Source: Mangifera indica
Lineage: Eukaryota; Streptophyta; Magnoliopsida; Sapindales; Anacardiaceae
Assembly (NCBI RefSeq): GCF_011075055.1
Contig: NC_058151.1
Coordinates: forward strand, 3,640,001-3,704,000
Direction: 5' to 3'
Length of the DNA: 64,000 nucleotides
Part shown: positions 49,421 to 61,690 of the stretch, piece after piece
Position numbering within the stretch: position 1 is the stretch's first letter
Layout: every line of letters begins with the position of its first letter
Position numbers and translations under genes: made by a program
Notes under the pieces: model-generated
Seen by the model: the letters and a program-made list of their open reading frames with translations, nothing else
Databases searched by the model: none
Told to the model about the DNA's origin: nothing

Positions 49421-51166
49421 ATGTCTACACCAGCAGAGTAATATATCAGATTTTCCATCAAAATTATAATAATCTTTGCCTATTTTATTTGCTGCCATGA
49501 GTATCTATTTAATTCTGTGATTGATTCACTACTTTGCTCAAACTGTTTGCAGATATTATAACTTTCTGCCACCAGTGAGCAAGGCTTATGGAGTGCTCTG
49601 TTTAATGGCCACAGCTGCTCAACGTTTACGACTTTATGATGCTTGGAACATAGCTCTCACATATGAAGATGTTTTCAGACGTTTTCAGGTTATTAAAACA
49701 ATTCCATTTGTATCTGCAAAATATGGCTTCATCAAAGCTTAAGTATATTTGATATCTCACAAAATAAAATTTGCTGGTGGTGCAGATTTGGAGGCTTGTT
49801 ACCAATTTCTTCTTCCTTGGACCATTTTCATTCCCTTTCGCAATTCTTCTCATCATAATGTAAGAAACTTACTCCTTTCACCAATTATTGTAACCCTTTT
49901 TTTACAGAAACTGCAGATTCAAGGGTGTCTGATTTATTTTAACAGACACCTAATACTTGAGATAAATTTTGTAGAGCAAAATATGGTGTTTCCTTAGAGA
50001 GAGGGCCTTTTGACAAGAGGACTGCGGACTTCCTATGGATGTTAATCTTTGGAGCAATCTCACTCCTGGTTAGTAAATATATACATTATAATTCTTGTTA
50101 TTATTACATCAACTGCTTCACCAAAGAGAAAAAAAGTCCATCTTTCAGGCTCTCATCTGCAGTTAATATGTGAAATGGTATTTAGGTGATGGCTGTTGTT
50201 CCATTTCTATGGACTCCTTTCATGGGACCTTCCTTGGTGTTTATGATTGTGCATATTTGGGCCCGTGAGTTCCCAAATGCACGAATGAACATATATGGAG
50301 TTGTGTCATTGAAGGTACAGTCGCTTACCAGTGTTGATGCCTGTTCAGCTCTAGGTGATTTAAGACTTTCAATTGAAACAATGCATGTAACTTGACAGGG
50401 GTTCTATCTTCCGTGGGCAATGCTTGCACTGGATTTCATATTTGGTGTTCCACTGCTGCCGAATTTTCTTGGTATGGTCGCAGGCCATCTTTATTACTTC
50501 CTCACGGTTCTTCATCCTCTTGCCGGTGGAAAATACATATTCAAGACTCCTCTCTGGGTGTATACTTTTCTGGGTTTATTTGCTTTTTACTTCTGGTCTT
50601 GAATCTTTTAGAATCGTAAATATAAAGTATGAGATTTGGATCCCATATTAGAAAGTATGAACTTCAAATATTGGGGATTTATATGGCTTTGACTCTTCAA
50701 TTAATAACTAATTTTTGAAATGTGGTTTCCTTAGATTTATATCATTTGGTATCAAAGTCACCATTACGTCTCTCAATTGGGATCTTACGGTGCAGTTGGT
50801 GGTGCCGGTATTGTAATGTTAGCTTGAGGCTAACAGAGAATTAACGTATAACTAGTTTGTTGAAGTGTCAAGGCTACGGAACGTGGTGATGTGTTAAAAT
50901 ACCAAGGGCAAGCTTAATAAAGTGATCTTTAATAGTTATTTTTAAGTCACAAGCTGGTTTCATATTGGGACGTGGGGGTCCAAATAAACTCCCCGGTGCA
51001 ACACAATCCACATGCCGGAGTTACATTCAGAGGAAGAAGCTACCGTCTGAATGGAAACCGCTCAAGTTCAAGCAGCAGCCACAGCCACAGCAACCCAATG
51101 CCAATGCAGCCGCAGATGGGGTTGCCTTCCGAGGAAGAAGTTATCGCCTTGACGGCCGTTAATTAG
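49421..51166 (+). CDS. Derlin-1-like ER membrane protein, copy 2, 276 aa, frameshifted tail
   Basis: Exons: 49421-49437, 49553-49688, 49786-49859, 49975-50068, 50186-50314, 50399-50559 and 50947-51166. The first six have the same lengths and splice sites as copy 1 at 7536-9294. The membrane core is open and conserved, including the WR motif, but Arg72 of the FAIRL motif in copy 1 is Leu here, and exon 6 reads GVPLLPNFLG. In exon 7 a 19-base deletion after the Ser-rich stretch shifts the frame: the first SHP-like box (VTFRGRSYRLNG) is kept, but the second (GVAFRGRSYRLDG) is still present in the DNA only out of frame, and the protein ends SEEEVIALTAVN. The upstream 500 bp are shared with copy 1, so it could be expressed alike. 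It may be functional, partly functional or an early pseudogene. Confidence 0.85.
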
Positions 51167-53019
51167 CTAGATTTGTTTGCACTATATGAAAACCAACTTC
51201 ATGTTTGCATCACCAAATCAACTCTATCTGTAACCATAGAAATCTATTGCAACTCTAAAGGTTTTTAATTTATAAATGAGAGATGAACTTCGAAAATATT
51301 ATTAATTTAACCGATGAACTTTATTTTTTCAGTATGATTTTGAAGATATCCCAAAATATATTTTCATTATATCAAAATTTTATAAAAAGATGTAATGTGT
51401 AGACATAGTTATCAGTATTTTATTATACACAATACATATTTTATGATATTATACAATATGATACAAATAAAAACGATACATATAATGAAATATATTATAA
51501 TTAATATGATACAATAGAAGTATTGTATGATACGATATATTCTATGATATAATACATATTATTGATACAAATTGATATATTTTTTTGATAAAATGATTAT
51601 GTAATAAAGGTATAAGAAATTTTAAATTTTTATAGGTGTTTATTATAATTTTCAAAATAATAATGCATCTATTATATTTTTTATTATTTTATTTTTTAAA
51701 ATTATATTATATAAAACTTATATATAATGCATAAAATTAAATTTTTGATACAATTTTGACTACCATAATCGTAGAAACGTAGATAACTGGTGAATTGAGG
51801 AGCTCTATACTTTTGGTGATTGACAATGAAGCTGCTAAAATCAGAATACAGATTAAATTACTGAGTATGTAGTCACTCCGTTTATATTTTATACGTCAGA
51901 TATAATAAATAAAAAATAATATTATATGTATTTATTTGAAATATATAAATAAATATATATTTTTATGTATTATTATATAATTAAATTTTTTATCATTAAT
52001 TTAAAATTATCAAATTATATATTAATAATATATTAATTTATATATTTAAAATAAACATATATTATTTTAATTGATAGATAAATAGTTATCTCCGTAGCAC
52101 GTAGTAACTAAATATATTATCTACATTCAAGATGATTCAAAATGCTAGTAGAGTCTTGTCCAAATATAGTGAAAAAAATTTGTCTTAACGTTTAAAATAT
52201 TATTTATATATATATATAATCACTTTTTTTATTATATAAATATAATTATTTTTTAAGTTAATTTTACTTTTAAAAGAAAAAAATTATGAGATTTAGAGTT
52301 GATTAGATGCGTTGGTCAGATCAGTTGGCCTGTCGAACAAATACTCAACCAACTAATTTTTAAAAATAAATTGATTGGGTAATCAATTTTTTAAAAATAA
52401 ATTGATTGGCTAACTAATTTTTTTAAAAATAAATTAATAGGATAGGTATTTGGCCAATCAGCTAATCTCAAATCTCATAATCATCTTCTTCTAAAAGTAA
52501 AACCAACTTAAAAATAATTATATTTATATAATAAAAAAATAATTTTATATATATATAAAAGATTTAAAAAAATAACTAATTAAACCAATATGTTCATTTT
52601 TTCCTTCATTTACTTTTATAAGGTAACATTTCATTTTTAGTTTTTATTTCTTTGGGATAGCAGTATCAATAAATCTCTTTAGACGCCTAGAATTAACGCA
52701 CTAGTATTTGGATGTATCTAGTCAATGGTCACTTTCTTCTGCTCTATTAAAAACATATGTGTACAAACTAAATGAATGATAGTTTTTGTTCTTGTATCAC
52801 TACTAACAAAATATTTTAAAAAAATTTAATAACAAAATATTAGAAGTAGGATTCTGAGTAATGATTCTAACCACTTTAAAAACCTTAAAGTATTTCTTGT
52901 TGCTTGTGTGGAATGAGACATATAATTTTATGTATTTCTTGTTAGTGGATTTTACCATCAATAATTTGATGTTAGAAGGGTTTACAAAAAGCCCTTTTAA
53001 GTAGTTTTTTAACAAATAC
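51167..53019. other. AT-rich intergenic stretch, duplicate of 9295-11180
   Basis: It matches the copy-1 spacer with substitutions and indels. It includes a left-truncated version of the Mutator-type MITE (about 52200-52585). No gene seen. Confidence 0.6.
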
Positions 53020-53444
53020 TTATTTTTTACAGTTTCAATCAAAGCACTCTTCCCATGACTACTTATATAAGAAAAGAAAATTCAAAAAATACCCCAGTGA
53101 TTAAATTGTTGATATCGCTTAGGATGTTTATTGTGTAGAATAACCTGAATCTATTGTTGAGAATAAATCTGCATCGATTGTTGGAACAAAGCCAATAACG
53201 TTTGATGTGAAGGCATAGTGGAATGATACCATTTCACTTGTTTTCACAAAATATTTTTGTTCGACTATTTTGTTTCTGTTGTAAGAACTCAAGTATCCCT
53301 CTCAACCATATAGCTTGAGTAGTACTATTTGTTGTTGCCATATACTCTATCTCAGTTATTGATAAAACCACAACTTACTACTTTTAGAAAACCATGAAAA
53401 TACACCAGACCACAAATAAAAAATATAACCTCAAGTACTCCTCC

Positions 53445-53719
53445 TAGGGCTGGATTCGAGCCGAGCTTGAGCTCGGCTCGGTTCACATAGAGTTGGCTCG
53501 AGTTCGAGCTCGACTAAAGCTGACTCGATTTAACTGAGCTCGAGCTCGACTCGTTTTTTGTTATCAAAATGATGTCGTTTTAATACATATTGATTAAAAC
53601 GATATTATTTTATATCAAAAAAATTAATTAGAAAATTTGAGCTCAAGCTCGGCTAGGGCCGACTCGTTTTGGGCTTGACCGAGCCGAGCTCGAGCTGGCT
53701 CGATTTGAATTCAGCCCTA
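53445..53719. mobile_element. hAT-type MITE, 275 bp
   Basis: A perfect 8-bp target duplication ACTCCTCC (53437-53444 and 53720-53727) bounds it. The ends are TAGGGCTGGATTCGAG and, inverted, TAGGGCTGAATTCAAATCGAG. The interior is rich in GAGCTCGAG motifs. The sister site near 11590 (AAGTACTCCTCATTTC) is empty, so it jumped in after the segmental duplication. Confidence 0.9.
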
Positions 53720-55056
53720 ACTCCTCCTTTCAATCATATCACTAACCTAATCACTATTTGTATAACCAACAAGGCCACTATTATCAGCATATGAATAAAA
53801 AATACCATCAGATTGCGTACCTTGGATATATCTCAATATCCTTTTAGCTGTTTTGTAAGTGTGACTAGTTGGATACTCCATAAATCTACTGATCAATCCA
53901 AAACTAAAAGTAATATCTCAATATCTTTGGATATATCTCAACATCATATGAATAAAAAATATCATCAGATTGCGTACTTTGGATATATCTTAATATCTTT
54001 TTAGTTGTTTGTAAATGTAACTAGCGTGGACACTCTATAAATATACTGATCAATCAAACACTAAAAGTAATATTAGGCCTTGCGAAAGTCAAGTATTCGA
54101 GACTCCTCACCTAGCATCAACAAATTCACCAGTCCCATCTTTTGTTAACTTCAATTTTTCTTCAACTGGGGTCATCATTGGTTTTGCAATATCCATTCTA
54201 AACCTCTTCAAAATATCACTAGTATATTTTTTCTACGAAATAAATATTCCACCATCCTGCTGAGAAACTTCAATTTTAAGAAAATAAGACATCAATCCCA
54301 AATTTGTAATCTCAAAATAACTAATCATGACTTCCCTGAATTCATAAATTAATTTAAGATTATTGCCAGTAAATATAAAATCATCCACATATAAGCATAC
54401 AATAAAAATATCTCTTCTAGAATTAAATTTAATATATAAAGTATGTGTATATGGGAATTTTAGAAAACCATTCTCAGCAAAGTATGAATCAATATGAGTA
54501 TACTAAGCTCTAGGAGCTTGCCTCAACCCAGACAATGCCTTTTTTCAATCGATAAACTTATTTTCTTGGCGTTTTCTGACATAACTTGCAAGTTGCTTAA
54601 AATACACTTCTTCTTCAAGTACACAATTCAAAAGAGTAGACTTTACATCCATTTGATAAATTTTCTAATAATTATTAGTAGCAAGCGAAACGATCATTTG
54701 GATAGCATCAAGTCTAGAAACAAGGGCAAAAACCTCAAAATAATCTATACTCGCCTTCTGTTTATAGCTCTTAACAACCAACTTGGCCTTAAAGCGATCC
54801 ACCTCTCCAATTGGTTTAAATTTGGTCGTTTACACTTACTTGACTCCAATTAGCTTCCTTTCAATTGGTAGAGTGGTTAACTCTCATGTGTCATTCTTCT
54901 CAATGGTATGAATTTCCTTATCCATTGCACGAATCCGGTGGTCATCTTTTACAACATTCTCAAAAGTGACAGGATCAGAATATGCAAATAATGCAAAAGT
55001 CACAATATCCTCGTTAGATAAATCATTATCATTACCAACAATATAATCTTGCAAGA

Positions 55057-57166
55057 TGTAACATCCCTCCTTAGAATTACTACCCTCCGAAGGAGAAATG
55101 TTACAAATTAATATCTGGAGCGTCTATTTAAAAAAAAAACTACTTTGAACTAAACTCATTACTAAAAGTATTTAAAAATTATTCTAAGAAAACTGAAAAT
55201 CTAAAAGCAAACAAAAGATGTATATATCTCATATGAAAACTTATCTGAAAGCATCTGAAAATATAGAGTAATCATATACAACTGTACAATCATCTCAAAA
55301 AGGTCAAAAGACAACAAGAACATATGACTGTATGCATGTAACATAAACCAAAGATAACATGCTCTAGCCGAATCTATCTTCACTGACCTGATCCTATCTC
55401 GTAGCTACCACGATCACCTGTATCTACAATAATAAAAGAAAATGAAGTGAGATATAAGAACACTCAGTAAGGGGAAAGAATTAAGTAAACTACCTTCTTT
55501 CCTATTCTAATTCACACTTGGGACTCAATCTCACATCATAATCTCCATAAGAAATCGATGGGATAATCTAATTCATTTTTTACTATTTAGGTCATACTTT
55601 GTCTCATCTGATGTCTATTTGATACTTTTGGGAAGTTGACTATAGGGATTTGACACTTTTCTTAGCTCGAGCTCTCTTCCTTTCTTTCACTACACCATTT
55701 TTGAATCTAAATTGAGCTCTACTATGAGTATGCTCTATTACGAGTAAACCTTACTATGGGTCTATGTCCTACTAAGGATGTGTCCTACTATAGACATGCC
55801 TTACTGCGGGTGGTGTAGTATAAAGTGCCCCCTCTTAGTTCATAGCGTGCATGCGTGCATTATATTGTACTAACTTTACTTTTATCTAAAACTATCCATA
55901 ATCCACTAAACTATACTCTTAGGATGACCCCTGAATCTTGAGCCCCAAATTCCTTTTCTTGTGCTTCTTTCTTTTCTTCTTCTTTTCTTTTTCTCTCCTT
56001 TCTTTCTTTCTTTCTTTCTTTTCAAAACTATAAATCACTGTTCACAATATTGTTCACTTAATAGAGCAATCTTTTTTTTCATGCAATTTAATAGTTCAAA
56101 CGGTCTCTAATTCATACAAGTTGTATATCATTGAAAAGAGAATTCAAAGAGCTTTCCAACAAGCTATAATAGCACTTATGATTCATTAGATAAGGCAGCC
56201 AAAACATGGGATGAATTCAGTGGCAAAAAACTGTATTCACTATTTATTTGATAAGACAGTTTTTTTGTTCATGCAATTTAATAGCCCAAATGGTCTTTAA
56301 TTCATACAAGCTATATAGCATTGAAAAGAGGATTCAAATGGCTTTCCAACAAGCTATAATAGCACTCATGATTCATCAAATAAGATAGCCAAAACATGGG
56401 ATGAATTCAATGGCAAAAAACTGTATTTACTGTTTATTTGGTAAGACAGTCTTTTTGTTCATGCAATTTAATAGTCCAACCGGTCTCTAATTCATACAAG
56501 CTATATATAATTGAAAAGAAGATTCAAAGAGCTTTCCAAAAAGCTATAATAACACTCATGATTCATCAAGGCAGCCAAAACGTAGGATAAAGTCAGTGGC
56601 AAAATGGTAAATATCATCTCTCTGCCATGAACAAACTAACACACATAGATATCCCAAATGGGCAAACAACATTTCTCAACTTTAAAATCATCATTTATAA
56701 CATAGAGCCAAGGAACCAAAAGCATAAAACATGAAACATACCAATAATGATTCCACTTACCTTATTTTAAGCCAATTTTTGCTAGGTTGACTCTCTCTTC
56801 CTTGTCTTCCTTCTCTTATCACCAAAACCACCTTAAATCAATGCCAAACACACTACCATATTCATATAATATGCATCCAATATGTATAAACATAGGCAAA
56901 GGGAAAAGAAAAGAGATATTTTGATTACTAAGACTTCCAAAGTGCTTCATCTTTTTTTCTTTTCTTACTTGTCTTTCAAAACTCTTCAAATCCTTCCTTT
57001 TTTTTTTTCAAAAAACAAAAAAAAAAGCATGGAGAAGGCTGATTTTCTGGAAAGGACAAGAGAAGAGATGAAAATGCCTAACTTTTGTCTTTTATCCCTC
57101 TATATATCTATATACATATTGGTTTAGTTTTTGCCTTTTTTTTTTTTTTTTGTTTTATCTATATAG

Positions 57167-57254
<88 letters not shown>

Positions 57255-57348
57255 ACATACATTTGGACATGTATATTTAAACTTAGATATCTCTCAAAGT
57301 AGGGCCAAAAGACATAAATATATCTGAAACATATTTGAGGGTATTACA
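55057..57348. mobile_element. Solo LTR, 2292 bp, nested in copia remnant 2
   Basis: It begins TGTAACATCCC and ends GGGTATTACA, the same family as 19429-21989. The sister site reads CTTGCAAGCGGGCTGG without insertion. The flanks are CAAGA and TAAGC; if the original target was CAAGC, each side has one substitution. It contains the same three ~180-bp tandem units (about 56090-56600). Confidence 0.82.
57167..57252. repeat. (AT)n microsatellite in the solo LTR
   Basis: About 85 bp of uninterrupted AT, at the position where the related LTR carries the palindrome (21399-21910). Confidence 0.9.
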
Positions 57349-58700
57349 TAAGCGGGCTGGTAACTGGCATTGTCTTTGTGGGTGACTAGATGACTCTACA
57401 AGACAAGTCCACATAGTAGAAGATAAAGGATCTCTAGTTGGTTTCATAAATTGTTCTTTTTGTTGACTGTAAGAACTCTTATCTACAACATATGGAGGCC
57501 TATATGACAGTTGTGGTGATGTCTTTGGCTTTTTACTTGTCTAATCCTAAACACCTTGCGTATCAAAAGTGACATCTCTGCTAACAATCACCTTCCCTAT
57601 ATTCGAATTAAACAACTTATACATTTTTGTCTCATGACTGTAACCAATAAAAACACATTTTTCTGCCTTATCATCAACTTCTTCTTGAGAGCATTTGGAA
57701 CACGTGCATAGGCAAGACAACCAAATACCTTTAAATGAGAAATATTTGGCTTTTTACTTGACCAAACATGTTGTGGTGTTTTCCTATAATTGCACCTCGT
57801 AGGACACCTGTTCAAAACATAAACCTGAAACCCTTTAAGCATATTTTCAGGTTGCATCATGGACCTCACCATGTCCATCATAGTTCTATTTTTTCTCTTA
57901 GCCATAACATTCTGCTAAGAAGTATATTTAGCTGTCAATTGATGTTTAATTCCATTTTTCTTTAAAAAAATAATCACAAATAGTAAATTCAGTGCCTCTA
58001 TCAATCCTCAAAATTTTAATTGAGTGCCCACTTTGCTTCTCCATATAGTATTTAAAACTTTTAAACACATCACATGCATCAGATTTATTTTTTAGAAAAT
58101 ACACCTAAGTCTTCCTGCTATAATCATCAATAAAAAGTAACAAAATATTTTTTACCACCATTGGAAATATCCTCAACTGAACACAAGTCTAAATAAATTA
58201 ATTCCCATGGTCTATTAACTCTCAAAGCCTTTCCTTTTGGAAAAGGATCTCTGTGTTTCTTTCCCAAAATATAAGACTCACACTGCTTGTCAAGAAAAGT
58301 AATAGAAGGCAGCCTAGAAACTAAATTTTTCTAGGAAGAAAACTCAACCTCCCAAAATTCAAGTGCCTAAAACTTAAATGCCACACCCAAGTATCATCAA
58401 AAGTTACAAAACTAAAACAAGGTAAATCACCACAATTAAGGGAAATAAGCCATAGACGACTATTATTCATATTTACCTTTGCAATTAGTCTCAACTTATC
58501 ATCCTTAAATGTACAAATGCCAAACTCCAACACACTTTAAAAATTCTTTCATCTGTAAACGCCACATCTCAAATTTACTTTTTCCATTAAAAACAAAAAC
58601 CCAACATGATTGTAAGACATGAGAATTTTCCATTTTTCAAGCTTGTTGTAAGACCCCATCAAACCCTAATGCCAATTTGAAAGGAGTCAAAGTATTGGCT

Positions 58701-59241
58701 AAGAAAAATAATAAAATCAAAAGAACAAAGATGTTTACTAGAAAAACAAATCTAGGAGGCAAAACCTTTTAATTTTCAATTCATTGCGTAGAACCATCAC
58801 AGAACAATTAAAAAAAAAATTACACAACCCTAGCCACAAAGTTTACATAAAAAAGAAGAAACCAACCAATTAAAACTAACTTAAGGACTATAATTATGTG
58901 AAAATAGACCTACAAAAACAAAATAAATACACTAACAAAAATTGGTTTAATTCTCACATTTTTTCATGTTTAATTTATTTTTAAAATATTTATTTTTTAT
59001 AATTTGTTTGGGATTATTATTTCAATTTTTTTCCACCAAGAGCGTTTTATAAGACTTTTATTAAAGTTTCAAATATTTTAATTTTTCTTAAATTTTATAA
59101 TAGTTTGTGATATTTGCACAATTCAATTTTTTTTCTAAAGTTTAGCACATAAAAAGACTGTTTTATCCTTTGTTGATTAAAGCAATATAGACTGAATAGA
59201 TTGTTCTTGATACTTTGTGATAATTGATAGGTACACATCAA
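58701..59241. other. Spacer shared with 19050-19428 and 21995-22133
   Basis: It is continuous here, whereas in copy 1 it is split by the solo LTR at 19429. The AT-rich content, CCTAGCCACAAAGTTTACAT and TTTAATTTATTTTTAAAATA blocks could be the copia element's 5' LTR or leader, but no partner LTR was found. No gene. Confidence 0.5.
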
Positions 59242-59250
59242 TTATTAAAA

Positions 59251-61002
59251 GGCTAAAAGACTTCTCACCAACCCCAGGTTTGAAGTAATTCAAATACTCA
59301 CCAACTTTCAAAAACTTAAGTTTCACTTATAAATTAAATTCTATTAAAATTTTTAGTTATGATTAAGAGTAAAATCATCATTTTAATAATAATATTAAAA
59401 GGGGCCAAAAAAATATTTTCCACCTAATTTTTAGTCTAATATAAAAAACATACCTGCGATAGTTGAAAAATCCAAATACTCACGTAAGAGATAACATTTG
59501 TTAAAAATTTTCTTTTAGAGGAAGGGTAAAATTGTTATTTTATCGTTAAACCCTAAAACTCTAAAACTTTATATCATTTTCCCTCATTTGTTTGGGAAAA
59601 TAACATATTTTTCCATGATTAGGTTTCAAAAAGTGACATTTTCCCCCTTTTTAAATTTCTTGACAAACAATGGTGGCTCTCTCCCTCTAACTCTTTCTCT
59701 CTGTTCGAAGCCCTCTCTTTCTAGTTGGGTTTCATTTGGACGACAAGATGTCTTCCAAAAGACAATGCATCCAAATTAAGGGTAGACACCAGAGATGACA
59801 AACCCTTGGTCTGGATACATTGTTGTCATCTAGACAATGACTATTCATTAAGATGATACCTTCATCATCCAAAAGAGGGGGCTCGTCTAGATTCTTTGAA
59901 TCCATATGAAACCTAACTAGAGAGAGAAGGCTTTGAAGGAAAGAAGACACCGAAGGGAGAGCTATCATTGGGAGGGAGAAAGTTGTCATCATTCATGAAA
60001 AAATCATCGAGAAATTTGAAAGGTGGGGAAGGGGGGAAATTTCACTTTTCAAAACTTAATCATTAGGGAAAATGTTAGTTTTCCAAATCAAAAGCGGAAA
60101 ATAATAAAAACTTTTGGGGTTTAGTGATAAAATAAAGATTTTACCCTTCTCTTTAATAGAAAATTTTAACAGAAGTTAATCCATGAGTGAGTATTTGAAA
60201 TTTTCAACTGACATGAATATGTTTTTGAGATTGTATTAAAACTTAAGTGGAAAATACCCCTTTGGCCTAATAAAAAATATATTATTTTATCTCATTTCTC
60301 CCTCAAAATTTTAAAAACTAAAATCTTCACCTTTGCCTAGACACTTCTAGTTTTGAAAATGACTATTTCCCTCCACATCTAGGTTTTTTTTCTTCCTTCT
60401 CTGGCCACTACTCATCTCTAGCAACTCTTCCTTTTTCCTCCATTTAGCCGATCGTCTCTCACTGTCGAAATGGTTTGCTAGCGGACAAGGTGCAACAAAG
60501 AGATCCCTCTCTTTGTCAAATGGTGTGATCAAGAGATGAAGATCTCTTTATCTTCATCGCACGGTGCAACGAAAAGATCTTCGTCTATAGATCTCTTTAT
60601 TGCACCTCATGCGCCGACCAACCATTTTGACAGTGAGACAAGACCAGCCGAACGAAGGAAAAAGAAGGAGTCGTTGGAGATCAATGGTGGCCAGAAAGGC
60701 AAAAAAAAAAAAAAAACTTAGGTGTAAAGGGAAAATAGTCACTTTTCAAAACTAAAATGTTTATATAAGAGTGAGATTGTTAGTTTTTAAAATCTTGAAG
60801 GAAAAATAAGATAAAATTATATATTTTTTAATAATATAATTATATATTTTTTAATAATATTATTAAAATGATGATTTTTCTTTAACTATAATCGAAAATT
60901 TTAACATAATTTAGTTTATTGGTGAAACTTTGATTTTTTAAAAAGTAATGGGTATGAGTTTTAAATTACATTAAATCTTGGGTGGGAACAAGTGTTTTGG
61001 CC
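59251..61002. mobile_element. Mutator-type MITE nest, duplicate copy
   Basis: The outer element has the same 9-bp duplication TTATTAAAA (59242-59250 and 61003-61011) as its copy at 22143-23898; the inner element spans 59403-60267. Having the same nesting and target sites shows both insertions happened before the segmental duplication. Confidence 0.85.
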
Positions 61003-61690
61003 TTATTAAAAATATATAGTTTGACACCGCGCTAAAAGAATGCCCTACTAATATTACGATCTCATCAATCTTCACTATAATGAGGCCTTTGAGGTAGAAG
61101 TACGTTTGCATCACCCTTACTGATCAAGTACCCGCTTCTACAATCAACCAAAATTAACAAAATCAAAATAAATAAGTAAATTTAAAATCAACAAATCCAA
61201 AGTCGAGAGGAATATTTCTGATTCTAGAACGCATTCAAGAGAGGTTGATCAAGTTTTTGTTAATATTTTATGTGATTGGATCTATTTGTTTTTTTGAGAC
61301 AAATAGAGTCACGCATTTGCTTGTAAAATAACTATGAGCAATATTATACATGTTTATTTTGGATATACACTTATGTGTGTTATCATGTGATTAAACATTA
61401 CTTTATAAGTGACTAATTATGAGACATTCAATGGTAATCAATATACTACTCTACAAGCATTCATGTTTATATAAAAGTAGCTAAATTTTCAGAAATTTCA
61501 TTACAAACATGAAATTAAGGTGGTCAAAAGCAGGAGATGCTACCTACTTGTTTAATTAAAGAAGGTTATACTCTTAAAATAGCACAATGCAGCAATGAGA
61601 TTAATAGTATTTGATTGGAAGTCAAATGGTAAGTAGAGTAAGGGCACATGAAACACCAAGCCAAATTGATAAATTCAAATGGGTACCTGG

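Larger units (their letters stand above)
53020..58700 (-). mobile_element. Ty1-copia retrotransposon remnant, copy 2, with nested insertions
   Basis: Minus strand, decayed. From its 5' side: gag-pre-integrase near 58530-58200 (TWVWHLSFRHLNFGRLSF and a downstream CESYILGKKHRDPFPKG stretch), integrase 58200-57360 (TRCNYRKTPQHVWSSKKP and HLKVFGCLAYARVP in the frame at 57905-57597), RT about 54960-54100 with the YVDDFIF box near 54370-54390, then RNase H to about 53280. It is interrupted by the solo LTR 55057-57348 and the hAT-type MITE 53445-53719. It has more of the 5' part than the remnant at 11180-13640, which shows that copy 1 lost sequence there. No LTR pair was seen. Confidence 0.85.
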
